The notes under the pieces are model-generated. The model searched no databases and was not told the DNA's origin. It worked only from the letters and a program-made list of their open reading frames with translations. Made by a program: the position numbers and the translations under genes. A DNA stretch of 64,000 nucleotides, taken from contig OX388307.1 of NCBI GenBank assembly GCA_947579605.1, forward strand, positions 29,799,237-29,863,236, in the 5' to 3' direction. Source of the stretch: Athripsodes cinereus (lineage: Eukaryota; Arthropoda; Insecta; Trichoptera; Leptoceridae). Positions 43,515-54,144 of the stretch are shown one piece after another (the stretch's first letter is position 1; every line of letters starts with the position of its first letter).

Positions 43515-43584
43515 ACCAGACAAATAAATTTGTGCAATGGGCGAGTTTATCGCAGAAGCGCGATATCTTCCAACTAACCCATGC
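43515..43584 (-). mobile_element. Hairpin-tail segment without its tail
   Basis: The minus strand is identical by eye to about 70 bp of 111-181 (TGGGTTAGTTGGAAGATATC through ATTGCACAAATTTATTTG), then diverges. Retaining the 5' part while lacking the A-rich end is unusual for reverse-transcribed tails. Confidence 0.72.
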
Positions 43585-43934
43585 AATACATCTGTAGGCG
43601 GAAAATTCTTAGGAAATGTATTGAAATAACAACATACAACATAGAGATTTGAATGTATTATTCCATCAAAACATTGTTCAACCGGTTGTTTTATGAAAAC
43701 GAGGCTTGCGATTGATTTTAAAGGGAACGTGGGAGTAAAGAATAAATAATTGTTATTTGTTACAAATATAAATATAATTACTGACTGTTTTCTTAAATAA
43801 TACTAAGGTTTATTTTTTTAATTGAATTTATTTTATTTTTCATTTGTATTAATTATCATTTTCAAATAGATTTCATACATAAGTTTTCATAATAGGTTCC
43901 AAAAAAATCTTATATAAATTTCCCGAAATATTTC

Positions 43935-44330
43935 TCATTTTTTTAGTAAATTTCGAGTAACCTGCAAGAGGCAGGAATTCGTAAAATATCACAACATGTA
44001 AGACCACCTTGAATATCTTTTTCATATTACTGATGGGGTTGCCTGAAGAATTTTTCTGGTAGGTTGCGTTTTTTTGGATTAGTTACGACAAACTCACCCA
44101 TTGCACAAATTAATTTTTTCAGTAATATTGTCATGTTTTTTGTTACTGGTGATTTTTTTTGTGCAATTAAGACTTTCATTATTATTATTACTTTTATTTC
44201 AACCTCACCTTGATACGCAAAGCTTCATTACAAGATTTGTTGTGTATTTATAGTTATATTTTTCTTTGGAACGGAGAAGATAACCGGCATGTTAACTATA
44301 TCCGGTAAGACTTCTTGCTACTATATATAA
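43935..44330 (+). repeat. Family A repeat split by a LINE tail
   Basis: The 5' half is at 43945-44040 (AAATTTCGAGTAACCTGCAA, AGGCAGGAATTCGTAAAA). The 3' part is at 44255-44330 (TTGGAACGGAGAAGATAACC, GGCATGTTAAC). A hairpin-tail element (GGATTAGTTACGACAAACTC to GTGCAATTAAG and (ATT)n) lies inside at 44076-44191. Confidence 0.62.
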
Positions 44331-44934
44331 TCTACTAGCTACTATTGGGAGTAAATACGTTGAATATAATTTATACCAGGCGAGATTAAGTTTAAGTGGA
44401 AAATATTGCAGTAATTTTGTTTTAAACGAATTTTGAAAAAAGTACATGATGAGTTAGTTCAAATATATGAGTAATAGCCCATCAGTGGTAGTTGTGTCAC
44501 CCTTCTCAGTGGAGGAGTGATAATGTCTCCCAGACAACAATAACAACCACTTAGCTTATATAAATGATTGTTGTCGTAAAATATAATTCTCTTATCAAAT
44601 TGAGCAATTTGTTTATGACAACAATATATTATAATATACACAATATCAAATGACGAACACGGGCGACAATTTTTCTATGACGGGCGACAATATTTTCTTG
44701 AACGGAGATATGTCACTTGTAATTTCCAACATTCTTTTAGTGAGAAAATGCTTAGAATAAAATACATAATACATGAAGCGAGTTATTAGAAAATATGCAT
44801 GTCTCCAGGATTCTAAATTTAAATCAACTGAAGTATTTTATTTTTTATCCCAATAAAAAATATATGGTCACTCATGTTTTGTTCATATATATCAAAAGGC
44901 TTAGATGCCAATTTCCTGAATAAGTTGTGAGAAA
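44331..44934. other. Unassigned AT-rich stretch
   Basis: The minus-strand frame at 44459-44641 shows no domain. GACGGGCGACAATATTTTC-like words repeat near 44660-44690. Nothing else recognised. Confidence 0.35.
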
Positions 44935-45105
44935 GTCTTCTTAGCCGTGGAACACCCGACGAAGAAATGGTTTCTCATACTTTTCCGTAAGTTCTCAAGT
45001 ACCTTATAAAAGGCCTTCGACGAGTAGGTACCATAAAAAAATATGCATTTTACATCCTAAACCGATAAGTTTTGTCACTTATTGTGAATGTATATTAGTT
45101 TAAGT
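44935..45105 (+). repeat. Family A repeat, 5' half
   Basis: GTGGAACACCCGACGAAGAA, TACTTTTCCGTAAGTTCTCA, AGTACCTTATAAAAGGC and ATTTTACATCCTAAACCGAT. The 3' half fades out after TTTGTCACTTATTGTGAATG. Confidence 0.7.
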
Positions 45106-45667
45106 GAATAATGTCTGGTGATTCTTTGGCGTGATATTCGGCTTTTTGAGACAATCGCCTATGAGATGGATACTCCATTAAACGGGACCGAAGAAATCAT
45201 CAACCATTGTCAATACTTTCAGGGAAAGAAAGACGTGCATTTGTTTTTATTATGTACATTCGATTTTTAAAATCTCAAACATTACAAAACATCGCCCATC
45301 TTATAAGTGTCAGCAATTGTTATTGGTGAAAGCGTTGAAAAATTTGACCCATTATGTAACCGAAATTTTCTTTAGAGTTTTCATGTACAAAGAATATTTT
45401 ACGTATTACAATATAACAAAGTACAATATGGGGAAAAATTGTGATAAATCTTTTTTGTTAGCTGCGAATATATTATAATTCTACACAAATAAGGTCAGAG
45501 GTTCCACCACTGTAATCAATCATATCGTGTGTTTGATTTACTTTCTTTTGACGCCGCGAAGCGTTATAGGAAATTATTATTTTCCTTTAAACAAATTGGG
45601 TCTAAATTGTTAGTTTATTTATCGGAAATATTTTTGAGAGACTCTCACGATGAAAACAACGCTTTTA

Positions 45668-45993
45668 CATCATCATCATCACCCTCAACGCTCCTCTCGG
45701 GAGCACAGCCCACCTAGACAAATTGCATTTGGCGATTGACTACAAAAGAACTTTTCGACAATGTACAATTATGATAATGTTATGTCGAAAAGTTCGTTTG
45801 TAGTCGATCGCCAAATGCAATTTGTTAAGGACTACACAGGGCAGAAACCAGCTTCCTCCATTCGGAGCTCTGTGTCAATTACGACATTTCCTGCGCTCTG
45901 ATGTCATTGTCATAGGAACGGTGTGTTGTAAAAGAGGGATGCCCAGACTGATAGAACCCTAGCGAACAGAAAAACACTGCTCTTTTTGGCCAA
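45668..45993 (-). pseudogene. GAT-tail LINE C-terminus split by a foldback
   Basis: Starting from its 3' tail (ATC repeats at 45668) the minus strand matches 1260 back to about 1030: ACCCTCAACGCTCCTCTCGG, GGCAGAAACCAGCTTCCTCC, ACATTTCCTGCGCTCTGATG, CATAGGAACGGTGTG. The CTCGGGAGCACAG|GGCAG join is broken by the 126-bp insert at 45709-45834. Confidence 0.8.
45709..45834. mobile_element. 126-bp foldback inside a LINE
   Basis: ACAAATTGCATTTGGCGATT pairs with an inverted copy at the right (ATCGCCAAATGCAATTTGT); the arms run on to ACTTTTCGACA / TGTCGAAAAGT, about 45 bp each, around a short AT-rich loop. CACAG lies at both junctions (45704-45708 and 45835-45839), a likely 5-bp duplication confirmed by the uninterrupted LINE at 845-1260. 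Confidence 0.85.
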
Positions 45994-46134
45994 GTAATCA
46001 ATGGATTTTACATGGTACTAAATATTTCAATAAATTTTGCTGTTTCTTTGCATTTATAGAAAGCTATGACAGTTTGAGCATACGAAAAGAATGAAACAAG
46101 ACAGTATATGATTAAAAATTTAAACATTTTCAAA

Positions 46135-46310
46135 CAGACAGAGAAAGGGTGCTTGTAGACGTGGTCGCTTGAGGATCAAATGGCTTGGTCACGTAGAATA
46201 GGAGAGCGTGCAAGAGTAATTGCCTGAATGTTTTAGAAGCAAGAAGTGTGTGGAAGATCCTTTTTGTTTACCCCCCAAGGGAAGCGGCGTGATGGAATGA
46301 TGCTTTTGTT
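46135..46310 (+). pseudogene. Decayed LINE C-terminus
   Basis: The frame reads RRKGACRRGRLRIKWLGHVE and then breaks; the L(R/K)WxGHVE landmark and the downstream CCCCCCAAGGGAAGCGGCGT match other LINE ends here (51793-51905). Confidence 0.6.
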
Positions 46311-47089
46311 GTTTCTATTTATAAGTTCACTTGTTATTTTTTTCAATTCTTCTTCTAATATTGTAATTTTTTTTACGTGAGTACTTTTTCAGTTTATTTT
46401 ACTTAACATTTATTTTTATTTTTACTAAGAACAACTTAAAATTTCTATTAAAATTATAACCATATCAGAAAACATGGTATTTTCCAAAATTTTGGAATTC
46501 ATGAATTCCAGAACATTTTATAGTTAAATTATAATAAATGAAAATCTGAATAAAACGGTAAATTTATATTCAGCCTTTTTTCAGAGCTCGGAAAATCAGC
46601 AATATAAGTGCTGTATTGCAAGTAATTTGTCAGTCGTTTTGATTATTCAGCTCGTTCAGATCTTGGTTGATGTTATTAAATAACCTTTGTCATTAGTCTG
46701 TCCAACAGTCTTTTACCCTATCTTGAAAAACTCACAGAAAAAATCATCAAAGCAATACTCTATTAGTCTGGAAACATAATTTTTAGGTATATATTTTCTT
46801 TTAACTTTTATACCTGGAAAAAATGACCATCAGTTAAAAAAATACGATACAAAGTACATGTAATCAATCTTTATTTCCTTGTACATTAGAACATTCTCCC
46901 AATGAACTGACATCAATATGTTCCTTGAATTTTCTTGTACTAGTAGTAGCTACACACGCAATGGGCGTGTTTCTGTTACAGAAATATGTAAGATCTTTTT
47001 TACATAGTGAAATTGTGTTGGAACTCTAACAAGATATAATACATACACGATCTATCCATACATTCACGTCAAGTCCTGACAAAAATATG
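46311..47089. other. Unassigned AT-rich stretch
   Basis: No gene or repeat recognised. Confidence 0.35.
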
Positions 47090-47235
47090 TAGGTCTCCCA
47101 CAAAATGAGAGGTATTTGTGAAATATCATATTTAACACGTTCAGTATAGGTGAATCCTGAATGTTATATTGGCACGTAGAGGACAACTTGCATGTTTATA
47201 TAATGAAGATAGTCTGCTGATTACACCACACTCTT
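47090..47235 (+). repeat. Family A repeat, partial
   Basis: GTCTCCCACAAAATGAGAGG, ACGTTCAGTATAGGTGAATC, CTGAATGTTATATTGGCACG, TAGAGGACAACTTGCATGTT and AGTCTGCTGATTACACCACA follow the order of 40821-41070. Confidence 0.68.
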
Positions 47236-47257
47236 TGCATGGCTCAGGACAGAATTT

Positions 47258-47650
47258 TTTTTTTTTATTTTATTTATTAGTAAAAAATATGTTTACAAAG
47301 TCTATATTATTTTGCTTAATCTCTTATGGGGATTTAGGGCTGTGATCTTAACTATCTTACATTACAATAATAAAATTAAAAGTCCGTCTTTAGGTCTTCA
47401 AAAATGCTCAACCAGAATCCTATACTCCACCCTCCTCTGAAGAGACAACACTTTACATCGATCTAAAAGACATTTATTTTTTCTTTTTAATTTTTTAACA
47501 ATCTTTTTTGTAACTATAATTTTTAGGAGTCTTCTTTGTATCTTTGCAATCTTACCAAGTGTTGTTTTATATGCTAGTCCATATGACGATATTCCATATG
47601 ATATTATTGAATCACAGAGGGCTATATACAGCAATCTGACCGTGCAGAAA
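47258..47650 (-). pseudogene. LINE C-terminus, YG-IxYG type, with poly-A
   Basis: 86-residue frame (47658-47398): LLYIALCDSIISYGISSYGL, then KIAKIQRRLLKIIVTKKI and RVEYRILVEHF. The Y.AL..S...YGI..YG and I..IQ+R.L+.I pattern is that of the RT thumb/C-terminus in Jockey- or CR1-like LINEs. Its 3' tail is the A-rich stretch seen as T-rich sequence at 47258-47285. It abuts the plus-strand LINE that starts at 47653, so one truncated element lies against the other. Confidence 0.75.
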
Positions 47651-47652
47651 GC

Positions 47653-48138
47653 TTGCAATATATGTATGCAAGCGAAACTTGGACGTTGTTGAAAAAGGAT
47701 GAAAGTGGAATAAATGCTGTGGAGATGCGTTCACTGAGAAGAATGGTTGGTAAAACGTTGCGAGATAGAGTGAAGAATGAGGATATCAGGAGAATGAGCG
47801 GATGTGAGAGGAATGTTGTGGACAGAATGCGTGTAAACAAGTTGAGATGGTTTAGACATGTTGAGCGAATGCAAGATGAAAGGATGACGAAGAGGATGTA
47901 TTTATCTGAAAGAAGGGGTGTGAGGAAGCGCGGACGTCCAAGAACCACGTGGCTTGATCACGTGGACCAAATTCTTAAGGACGGACGCGTGCTGAGTAAG
48001 AGAAATCGGCGTGCATGTATGAGAAACTGGATGAATGTAGGTAGAGGAAGCGAAAGAAGTATGTAAGGATAGATCTATATGGCGTTCCGTTCTCTCTGCC
48101 TACCCCTCCTGGGACATGGCGTGAGGGTATAGTATATT
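47653..48138 (+). pseudogene. LINE C-terminus, RMYLSE type
   Basis: 137-residue frame to the stop at 48066: MYASETWTLLKKDESGINAV, EMRSLRRMVGKTLRDRVKNE, LRWFRHVERMQDERMTKRMY, LSERRGVRKRGRPRTTWLDH and RRACMRNWMNVGRGSERSM. SETW, EM..LRR..G, LRW..HVERM, RMYLSE and RGRPxxxW are clear LINE C-terminal landmarks. The 3' UTR is very short (TTCTCTCTGCCTACCCCTCC, GGCGTGAGGGTATAGTATA) and resembles the end of family A. Related ends: 39130, 51793, 53500, 57390. Confidence 0.87.
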
Positions 48139-48277
48139 AAGGGTTTTCCCACCACTTTCCCCTGGATGTTTTAAGAGCTGAGCTCCTATATCATCCAGAC
48201 TCAACGAAACAAAAGAAAAATTCATACATCAAAGGGAGGGCTCAGGATTTGCCTTAAGGGCTCCCCCCGACAAAATC
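48139..48277 (+). mobile_element. 139-bp insertion with 12-bp direct repeats
   Basis: GGGTATAGTATA is found at 48127-48138 and again at 48278-48289, bounding 139 bp that begin TTAAGGGTTTTCCCACCACT and end CCCCCGACAAAATC. It sits at the very 3' end of the LINE upstream. It has no inverted ends and no frame. A duplication this long suggests a reverse-transcribed insert. Strand is a guess. Confidence 0.65.
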
Positions 48278-48289
48278 GGGTATAGTATA

Positions 48290-49095
48290 GTACTAAATGA
48301 GGTGATGGTGATGGGTTTTTGGTATTACATATTTGAGTTTTTTCGCCCTCAAAATGACGACCATTTAACTCAAAAGAAGCCACTTCTATCATATGTTTCT
48401 GTCATTTACTTCTCAGGAGAATAAATTTCGAAGTAAAATGGTGAAAGAAGAGTATATCTCACGGGATGAATGCAAAATTGTAATCGCAAACTAGTCTGAT
48501 ACTAATTTACTTTTCATGCTGGTTACCAAATGTGTAAAGGTCAATAAGAATGGTATGATTGATGTATTTTGTACCACTGATACATTCACTTTAATACATT
48601 AATATGATTGATTTACAATATAATCAGAAAGTATACATACCTTATAATATGTTTAATACAACCAAGAAAATTAAACCATTGTATAAGAAACATCAATTAT
48701 TATATTTTAGTCCGTTTGTATGTAAGTAAGAATCCATTCCATGTGTACACGTAAGTCCATTCTCGCAGAAAAAATACTTGTATATAACTATTTTAAGTAT
48801 TTATTCACTGAAGATGGACGTAGTCCGAAAAGTTTATAAAATATAATACTTTAAAAAGTGAAAGACACAGTGTTTTAAATTTATTTATCAATTTTAATAA
48901 TTAGTTATGACGAACTTTCATGGTGTTTGCTCTTCAAAAATAAATAATGAACAACAATTGCTTGACGTTTGGTTATTTTTTTCTTTAACCTAAATTTTCA
49001 GATTAAAATGATGATTTATTCGAACTTAATTTCAAGCTATACATATTTTAAATCAGCACATCTGTTATACAGATTGGCATGAGAGCAGCGGCGGC
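48290..49095. other. Unassigned stretch
   Basis: AT-rich with no gene or repeat ends recognised. Confidence 0.35.
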
Positions 49096-49099
49096 CTTG

Positions 49100-49345
49100 A
49101 ACAATCTCGTAACAACTAAGTCCTTGTCCAGAAGAGTGAAACTTCACATATGAAGTTTCACTCTTATGTAATGGTAAGTCTAACTTCTACGAGAGGGCCT
49201 TTGGTGTTGTTGGACCGGTTATGTGGAATCGCCTACCGGTGCTGCTGAGAGATGGTCAGACGGTCACTAGCTTCAGAGGCAAACTTAAAACTGACGTCTT
49301 CACTGGCGCCCTTGAGACGGTCTAAGGACTGTAAAACGGCGTCAT
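49100..49345 (+). pseudogene. LINE C-terminus, MWNRLP type (CR1/L2-like)
   Basis: From about 49170 one frame reads SNFYERAFGVVGPVMWNRLP, then VLLRDGQTVTSFRGKLKTDV and FTGALETV with a stop. The sequence V.GP..WN.LP...R....SF+..LKT..F is the usual end of CR1/L2-like LINE proteins. It ends in an AATAAAATAAAAT tail. A perfect 15-bp palindrome with a 4-base loop lies at 49132-49165. Confidence 0.82.
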
Positions 49346-49357
49346 AAATAAAATAAA

Positions 49358-49856
49358 ATCATCACCATCATATACAATAGCCTCATTAAACCAGTGGTCA
49401 TCTATGGCTCGGAATCTTGGTGTATGACCCTAAAAGACCAACAAAGACTTCTGTCTTTTGAAAATAGGATTCTAAGAAAAATATTGGGTCCACGACCAGG
49501 TATTGCAGAAGGAACTTGGAGGCTTAAAAGTAAAGAAGAAATTCGCTCCACAACTAAACAACCTTTCATCACAAGGGAGATCAGATCCCGAAGATTGGCA
49601 TGGATTGGCCACGTCGTTAGATCCGGAGAAGAAAGAGCGACTAAAGGTATTCTGCAGGGTATACCCGAGGGCAGGAGACCGTTAGGCAGACCAAGACAAA
49701 GATTGTTAGATAACATCAACCCAGATCTGGAGGAGCTCAATGCTAAAGACGACTGGCAGTCCATTGCTCAGAATAGAAAGGCTTGGAGATCTATTGTTAC
49801 GGAGGCAATGGTCCTACAAGGGTTGTTCGGCCATCGGAAGTAAGTAAGTAAGTACA
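49358..49856 (+). pseudogene. LINE C-terminus with TAAG tail
   Basis: 149-residue frame to 49843: VIYGSESWCMTLKDQQRLLS, FENRILRKILGPRPG, SRRLAWIGHVVRSGEERATK, EGRRPLGRPRQRLLDNI and NRKAWRSIVTEAMVLQGLFG before HRK and a stop. YGSESW, FE+RILRKI.GP, LxWxGHVVR, GRPRxR and WR..V are LINE ORF2 landmarks. The 3' tail is (GTAA)n at about 49841-49856. It is one of the best preserved frames in the window, but only the C-terminal tenth or so of an ORF2. Confidence 0.88.
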
Positions 49857-50199
49857 TCTGTTATATTTATTTGTATGAATATGTTTTTACATGTTTGCGA
49901 GAAATAACATTAGAAAAATCGAGGCTTAGGGGGATACGTACGTTTTGCAAAAATATACATCTCTTATGAAATGTTGGATATTATATTGTCTTTGTGAAAT
50001 AAGCAACTGAAAATATATCAAAATAATAATAAACGTGTTGTTTATATTAAAATACATATTTTGGAAAAAAAAATATCTAGCGAATAGCTTCCTGAAATAT
50101 TTTTAATATCAGGTAAAATAATATTTCAACATGGCGTTACACAAACCTCTACTGTAATAGAAAATAATGTTTATTTGAATGTTTGTCAATAATATTTGA

Positions 50200-51035
50200 T
50201 TATTTTCTTCATCATCGGTTTAATTTCCTGCACCAATCTATTATATCTCCTCTAACTGTTAGAGTCTAATAAGTTTTTATTTCTCTCTATAATATTGCTA
50301 CTGATCTACCAAACACAAGTGTTTTCTGATCTCTATAGTCTATTGATGTGTTGTATCTAATCTGTTTATTGTGATGTCTTAATTTTTTTTTGTACATAAT
50401 AAATGTAGGTACATAGTACTGTGGGGGTTCAATTTAGTTTTTAGTTTAATTTTTCTTATATTTCATGTTATGAATAGCTCTTAAATTAGTACAACCACCG
50501 ACATCTTTTGAAATGAGGAGTAAATATTTTTGATAACGATTTCATCCGCTAGGGGGGAGTGATCATGCATTTTTGAGTAGCCAAATTGACACATAGTTAA
50601 TATTCGCATATCATTTGAAATTCAGTTCCATTTTAGCAGTTAAACTAAACGTATTAAAAATCATATTTTCTCTTAACAAAATTTATAATGTGATATAATT
50701 GTTACATCCTATTTTAATTTAATAAAACCAATCTAAGTACAAAACATTCTATTTTATTTCACATCACATAATTCACATCCAATTATATTAGAATAAATGC
50801 TTCACATTAATCAGAATTTACTGAATACTATTTCTTTATAAATTTAATAATTCTTTCTTTTCAAACGATACATGTCCTATGATAAGGAAGTATCAAATTA
50901 TTTGATGGTTTTTCTTATATAGGTATACCAGCAAATAAAATACATACATAATATATTATATTACTGATTGTACTGTCAACCTCGACACAGGCCTAGTGAG
51001 GTGGCTAAGTGGAATTAGTTTTATTGGCATACTTG
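50200..51035 (+). repeat. Family G repeat split by 543 bp
   Basis: 50205-50401 (TTTAATTTCCTGCACCAATC, ATCTAATCTGTTTATTGTGA) and 50945-51035 (TGTCAACCTCGACACAGGCC, AGTTTTATTGGCATACTTG) match the two parts of 40545-40820 in order. The middle is an insertion. Confidence 0.72.
50402..50944. mobile_element. 543-bp insertion with 9-bp direct repeats
   Basis: TACATAATA at 50393-50401 recurs at 50945-50953. The segment between is absent from the family G copy at 40545-40820. No inverted ends and no frame; AT-rich. The class is unknown. Confidence 0.55.
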
Positions 51036-51792
51036 TATTTTATTACTGTTTATTTTGTAGAACTCCATAATTTAATGTAAATTTGTAGAGTTTTATTATG
51101 TACTTTTATTTAGTGACCAGGTTTCGACATGTTATGTCTTTTTCAAACTCAAGAGTTATCTATATTTGTCGTTAGTTTGATAAACTTAAAATCTAACACG
51201 AAGTAAGTATACCTACTATAGAAAATGTCAAAACATTTTTAATTCCATTGCTTTATCAACAATAATGTAGACTGAACTTAAATTATAGCAATTTTTTTAA
51301 ATTGTTTTTAAAAAATGGGTACTTATACGGTGAATACCAGGGATACAATATTGAAGGTAGGATGTATACATGTGAAATATATTTTTATGAAGATTCATAA
51401 GTATTATTATTATTTTCATATACAATTTCAAAGATAGACATGAAAATATCACGATCATAAATTTGCTGGGATTCGTTATTGTTGAAAAGCTCGCATCAAA
51501 AAGCTTTCGCTACGATTCTTGTTGTTTTTTCGTTAGTTGTGTTAAATTTTTTACTGTCTTAGAGGATATAACGTTATAACTTAATAAAATATTTGTCGTA
51601 TTTTTTTTAAGCCACTTCATATAATAGAACGAAGCTATATGCGTCAATTATTATGAATTTTGATCATGACTAAAACGAGCATTGAACATCGAGATTCGAT
51701 AGATATTCAATATTATAAAATGAAAAATGTAGAGAGAATAATATTTATCTTCTTATTACAATCACAACATATCCCTAAGGCCCATACATACA
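51036..51792. other. Unassigned AT-rich stretch
   Basis: No gene or repeat recognised. The frame at 51660-52031 overlaps LINE debris on the other strand. Confidence 0.35.
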
Positions 51793-51905
51793 AATCTTCA
51801 CGCCGCTTCCCTCGCGGGGTAGGCAGAAAGGATCGAGCGTCACTTCCTTCAATCCTTGCAGACATCTTTGAGTGTTGGCATAGCATAGATAGCAAAGTGC
51901 GCCAA
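51793..51905 (-). mobile_element. LINE 3' end fragment
   Basis: The minus strand holds TCCTTTCTGCCTACCCCGCG, then AGGGAAGCGGCGTGAAGATT, a diverged version of the 3' end at 48089-48130 and close to 46270-46300. Confidence 0.65.
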
Positions 51906-52245
51906 CCTTTAAGTCTCGGTAGATACTCGTATGTTTCTATTTGCAATTATTGGTCGGATTGCACAATTTTCCTTATTGTCAGCAAATTTTTCTCCTATCA
52001 ATATCGCTTATATACTTCCCATCTCTCGTGAACAATCTTTAAGATGTAGTCAAAAAATAATATAATAAATAAACAAAGAGTTACCTTTATACATAAAGAA
52101 CGGTATTATCAGGATGGGACATAACCGATCATACTCGTAGAAGAAATATATGAAATAAGATTTATTATTTCTGTACCAACATGATATACCTTATAAATGG
52201 GGTCCCCAGTAATCTCTTCGTACATAATAAATATACAGGTAGGTA

Positions 52246-52429
52246 CACTGAGAAAAAAATTAACGAAATTTCACAACGAATCAATGGTAATTAAATTTAC
52301 CAACGATTTGTTTGCGAAGAGTTAATATTATAGATTCGTACTATTGAATCGTTTGTACTTTCTCTGGCCCTCATCTGATAGTACGTACCAATGATTCGTT
52401 GTGAAATTTCGTGAGTATTTTTCTCAGTG
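52246..52429. mobile_element. 184-bp MITE with TA target
   Basis: The ends CACTGAGAAAAA and TTTTTCTCAGTG are flanked by TA on both sides (52244-52245 and 52430-52431). The arms continue inward through ACGAAATTTCACAACGAATC for about 45 bp with few mismatches. The TA target fits Tc1/mariner-type MITEs. Confidence 0.88.
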
Positions 52430-53049
52430 TACTTGGTTTTGCGTTTTAAGAATAGTATACTCGTATTCAGGAAAGGTGGCATGCTTTGTTGTTAAATTAA
52501 AAGAGAAAATGTCTTCTAGATTTTTATACTTCTCGCTCTTATTTAACCTATTATGTTACAGATTTACCTACAACTTCCTGCTTAAGAATATTCTTCAAAT
52601 GATAACAGTCGTTATCGTTTCATGGAAGATGCACAGAGAGTCTATAATGTTATTCGTACAATTTTCACATATAGAATGTAGTGAATAGTAGAGAACATCA
52701 TGGATAGTATATCCACGATCTGATATCACTAAGGAAGAACTCGACGTGACCTAAGTACGAGATGTACATATATCGTTTGATATTATACGTACATTTGTAC
52801 AACTGTATTAAATATAAATTTTGTCATTAATGATAATATTATTCATCTGCTTTGGATAAAGTACTATAGAATGATAGCTTACCTTGCTCTACAGATATTT
52901 ATCATTTGACTATTGACAGAATATTAAGAACGAGAACTATTAACAGGACTTCACAGCCAGAATTTAATTTGAAATCGTTCGACTATATGCTAAAATTGCC
53001 TAAAAACAGGTGTTTACTCCAAATTTTAACTTTTAAACTACGTACGAAC

Positions 53050-53295
53050 CAATAAACTACGAAGCATTAAAAAAATACTGTCTCTCTTTTGAGATAAAGA
53101 AATGAAGTATATTTCACTCATTATCTATACACCACTTGGTCACTAACACACGTAAATATAGTTAATATTATGTCCGAAAAACTACGAACATTAAAAAATC
53201 ACTGTCTCTCTTTTTGCGGTAAGTGAAAAAGGAGATAAAAAATGCGACGTACGTGATGTATATTTCACTCATTATCTATGACACCAAATGACACA
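53050..53295 (+). repeat. Imperfect tandem duplication, about 130 bp
   Basis: AAACTACGAAGCATTAAAAA, ACTGTCTCTCTTTT and GTATATTTCACTCATTATCT occur in order at about 53056-53140 and again at about 53180-53280. Confidence 0.72.
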
Positions 53296-53499
53296 AAAAT
53301 CATTGCGTACAAAGACATAATTTTTAACAAGATTGTGCACTCCATTGAAAAAACGGCATGTATAATGCAATTGATGCACCAGAGGTCACCAAGGCCCACC
53401 TGCGAGAGAGCATTCATGCCCCAAGAGTTATAAATTGGCCTACACGTAGGTAGGTAGACTATTATTATTTTTGCTGGATAATGGTAGGTGTTTACTTAA

Positions 53500-53562
53500 T
53501 TGGCGTTCCCTTCTCTCTGCTTACTCCACATGGGATGTGGCGTGAGGGTATAGATAGATTCA
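53500..53562 (+). mobile_element. LINE 3' end fragment
   Basis: GGCGTTCCCTTCTCTCTGCT, TACTCCACATGGGATGTGG and CGTGAGGGTATAGATAG match 48080-48138, the 3' end of the RMYLSE LINE. Confidence 0.72.
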
Positions 53563-54144
53563 TCAAATCATTGGTCATAAAAAAGCTTATTAGCTTTACA
53601 TGTCTACCTTGTTGTATGTACATATATGTGGGCGTATAAGTGGGTATATTTCCAATAAAGTACTCAAATACTTTTTTTTTAATAATACTCAGTTTTATTC
53701 TGCAACAATTATATAATTTATATTATACACCTTGAAAAGTACACGTAAAGTAGGTATATTTGAGTTTATCCATAATTTGTTGCACCATTCTGCATTGAGT
53801 TGACCATAATTTATTCTTTCTTCTGGGACGTCAAAATAAGTGACAATGATGGCTGCCTTAAGAAACGGCGACTGTGGCACCAGTGCTGCAAAAGTATAAA
53901 AGAATATTTAATATGTTTTTCCCTTGTTTATTATTTTTGACTCCACCATTAAATTGCAAACAACAAAAAGGCCGGGATTTGGAGAGAATGATTCATGCAT
54001 CTTTAGTATCACAAAAAAAGATTTGAGTCATCATAATCCAAGGATAAATTTACAATCTGTCCATATATTTGCAGAGTATTTTTTCATCATCGAAATAAAA
54101 CAAAATTATAGCAATAAAGTGATATAATGTGTAATCATGTCTTA
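53563..54144. other. Unassigned AT-rich stretch
   Basis: Short frames at 53695-53880 (minus) and 53924-54127 (plus) show no domain. Confidence 0.35.
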
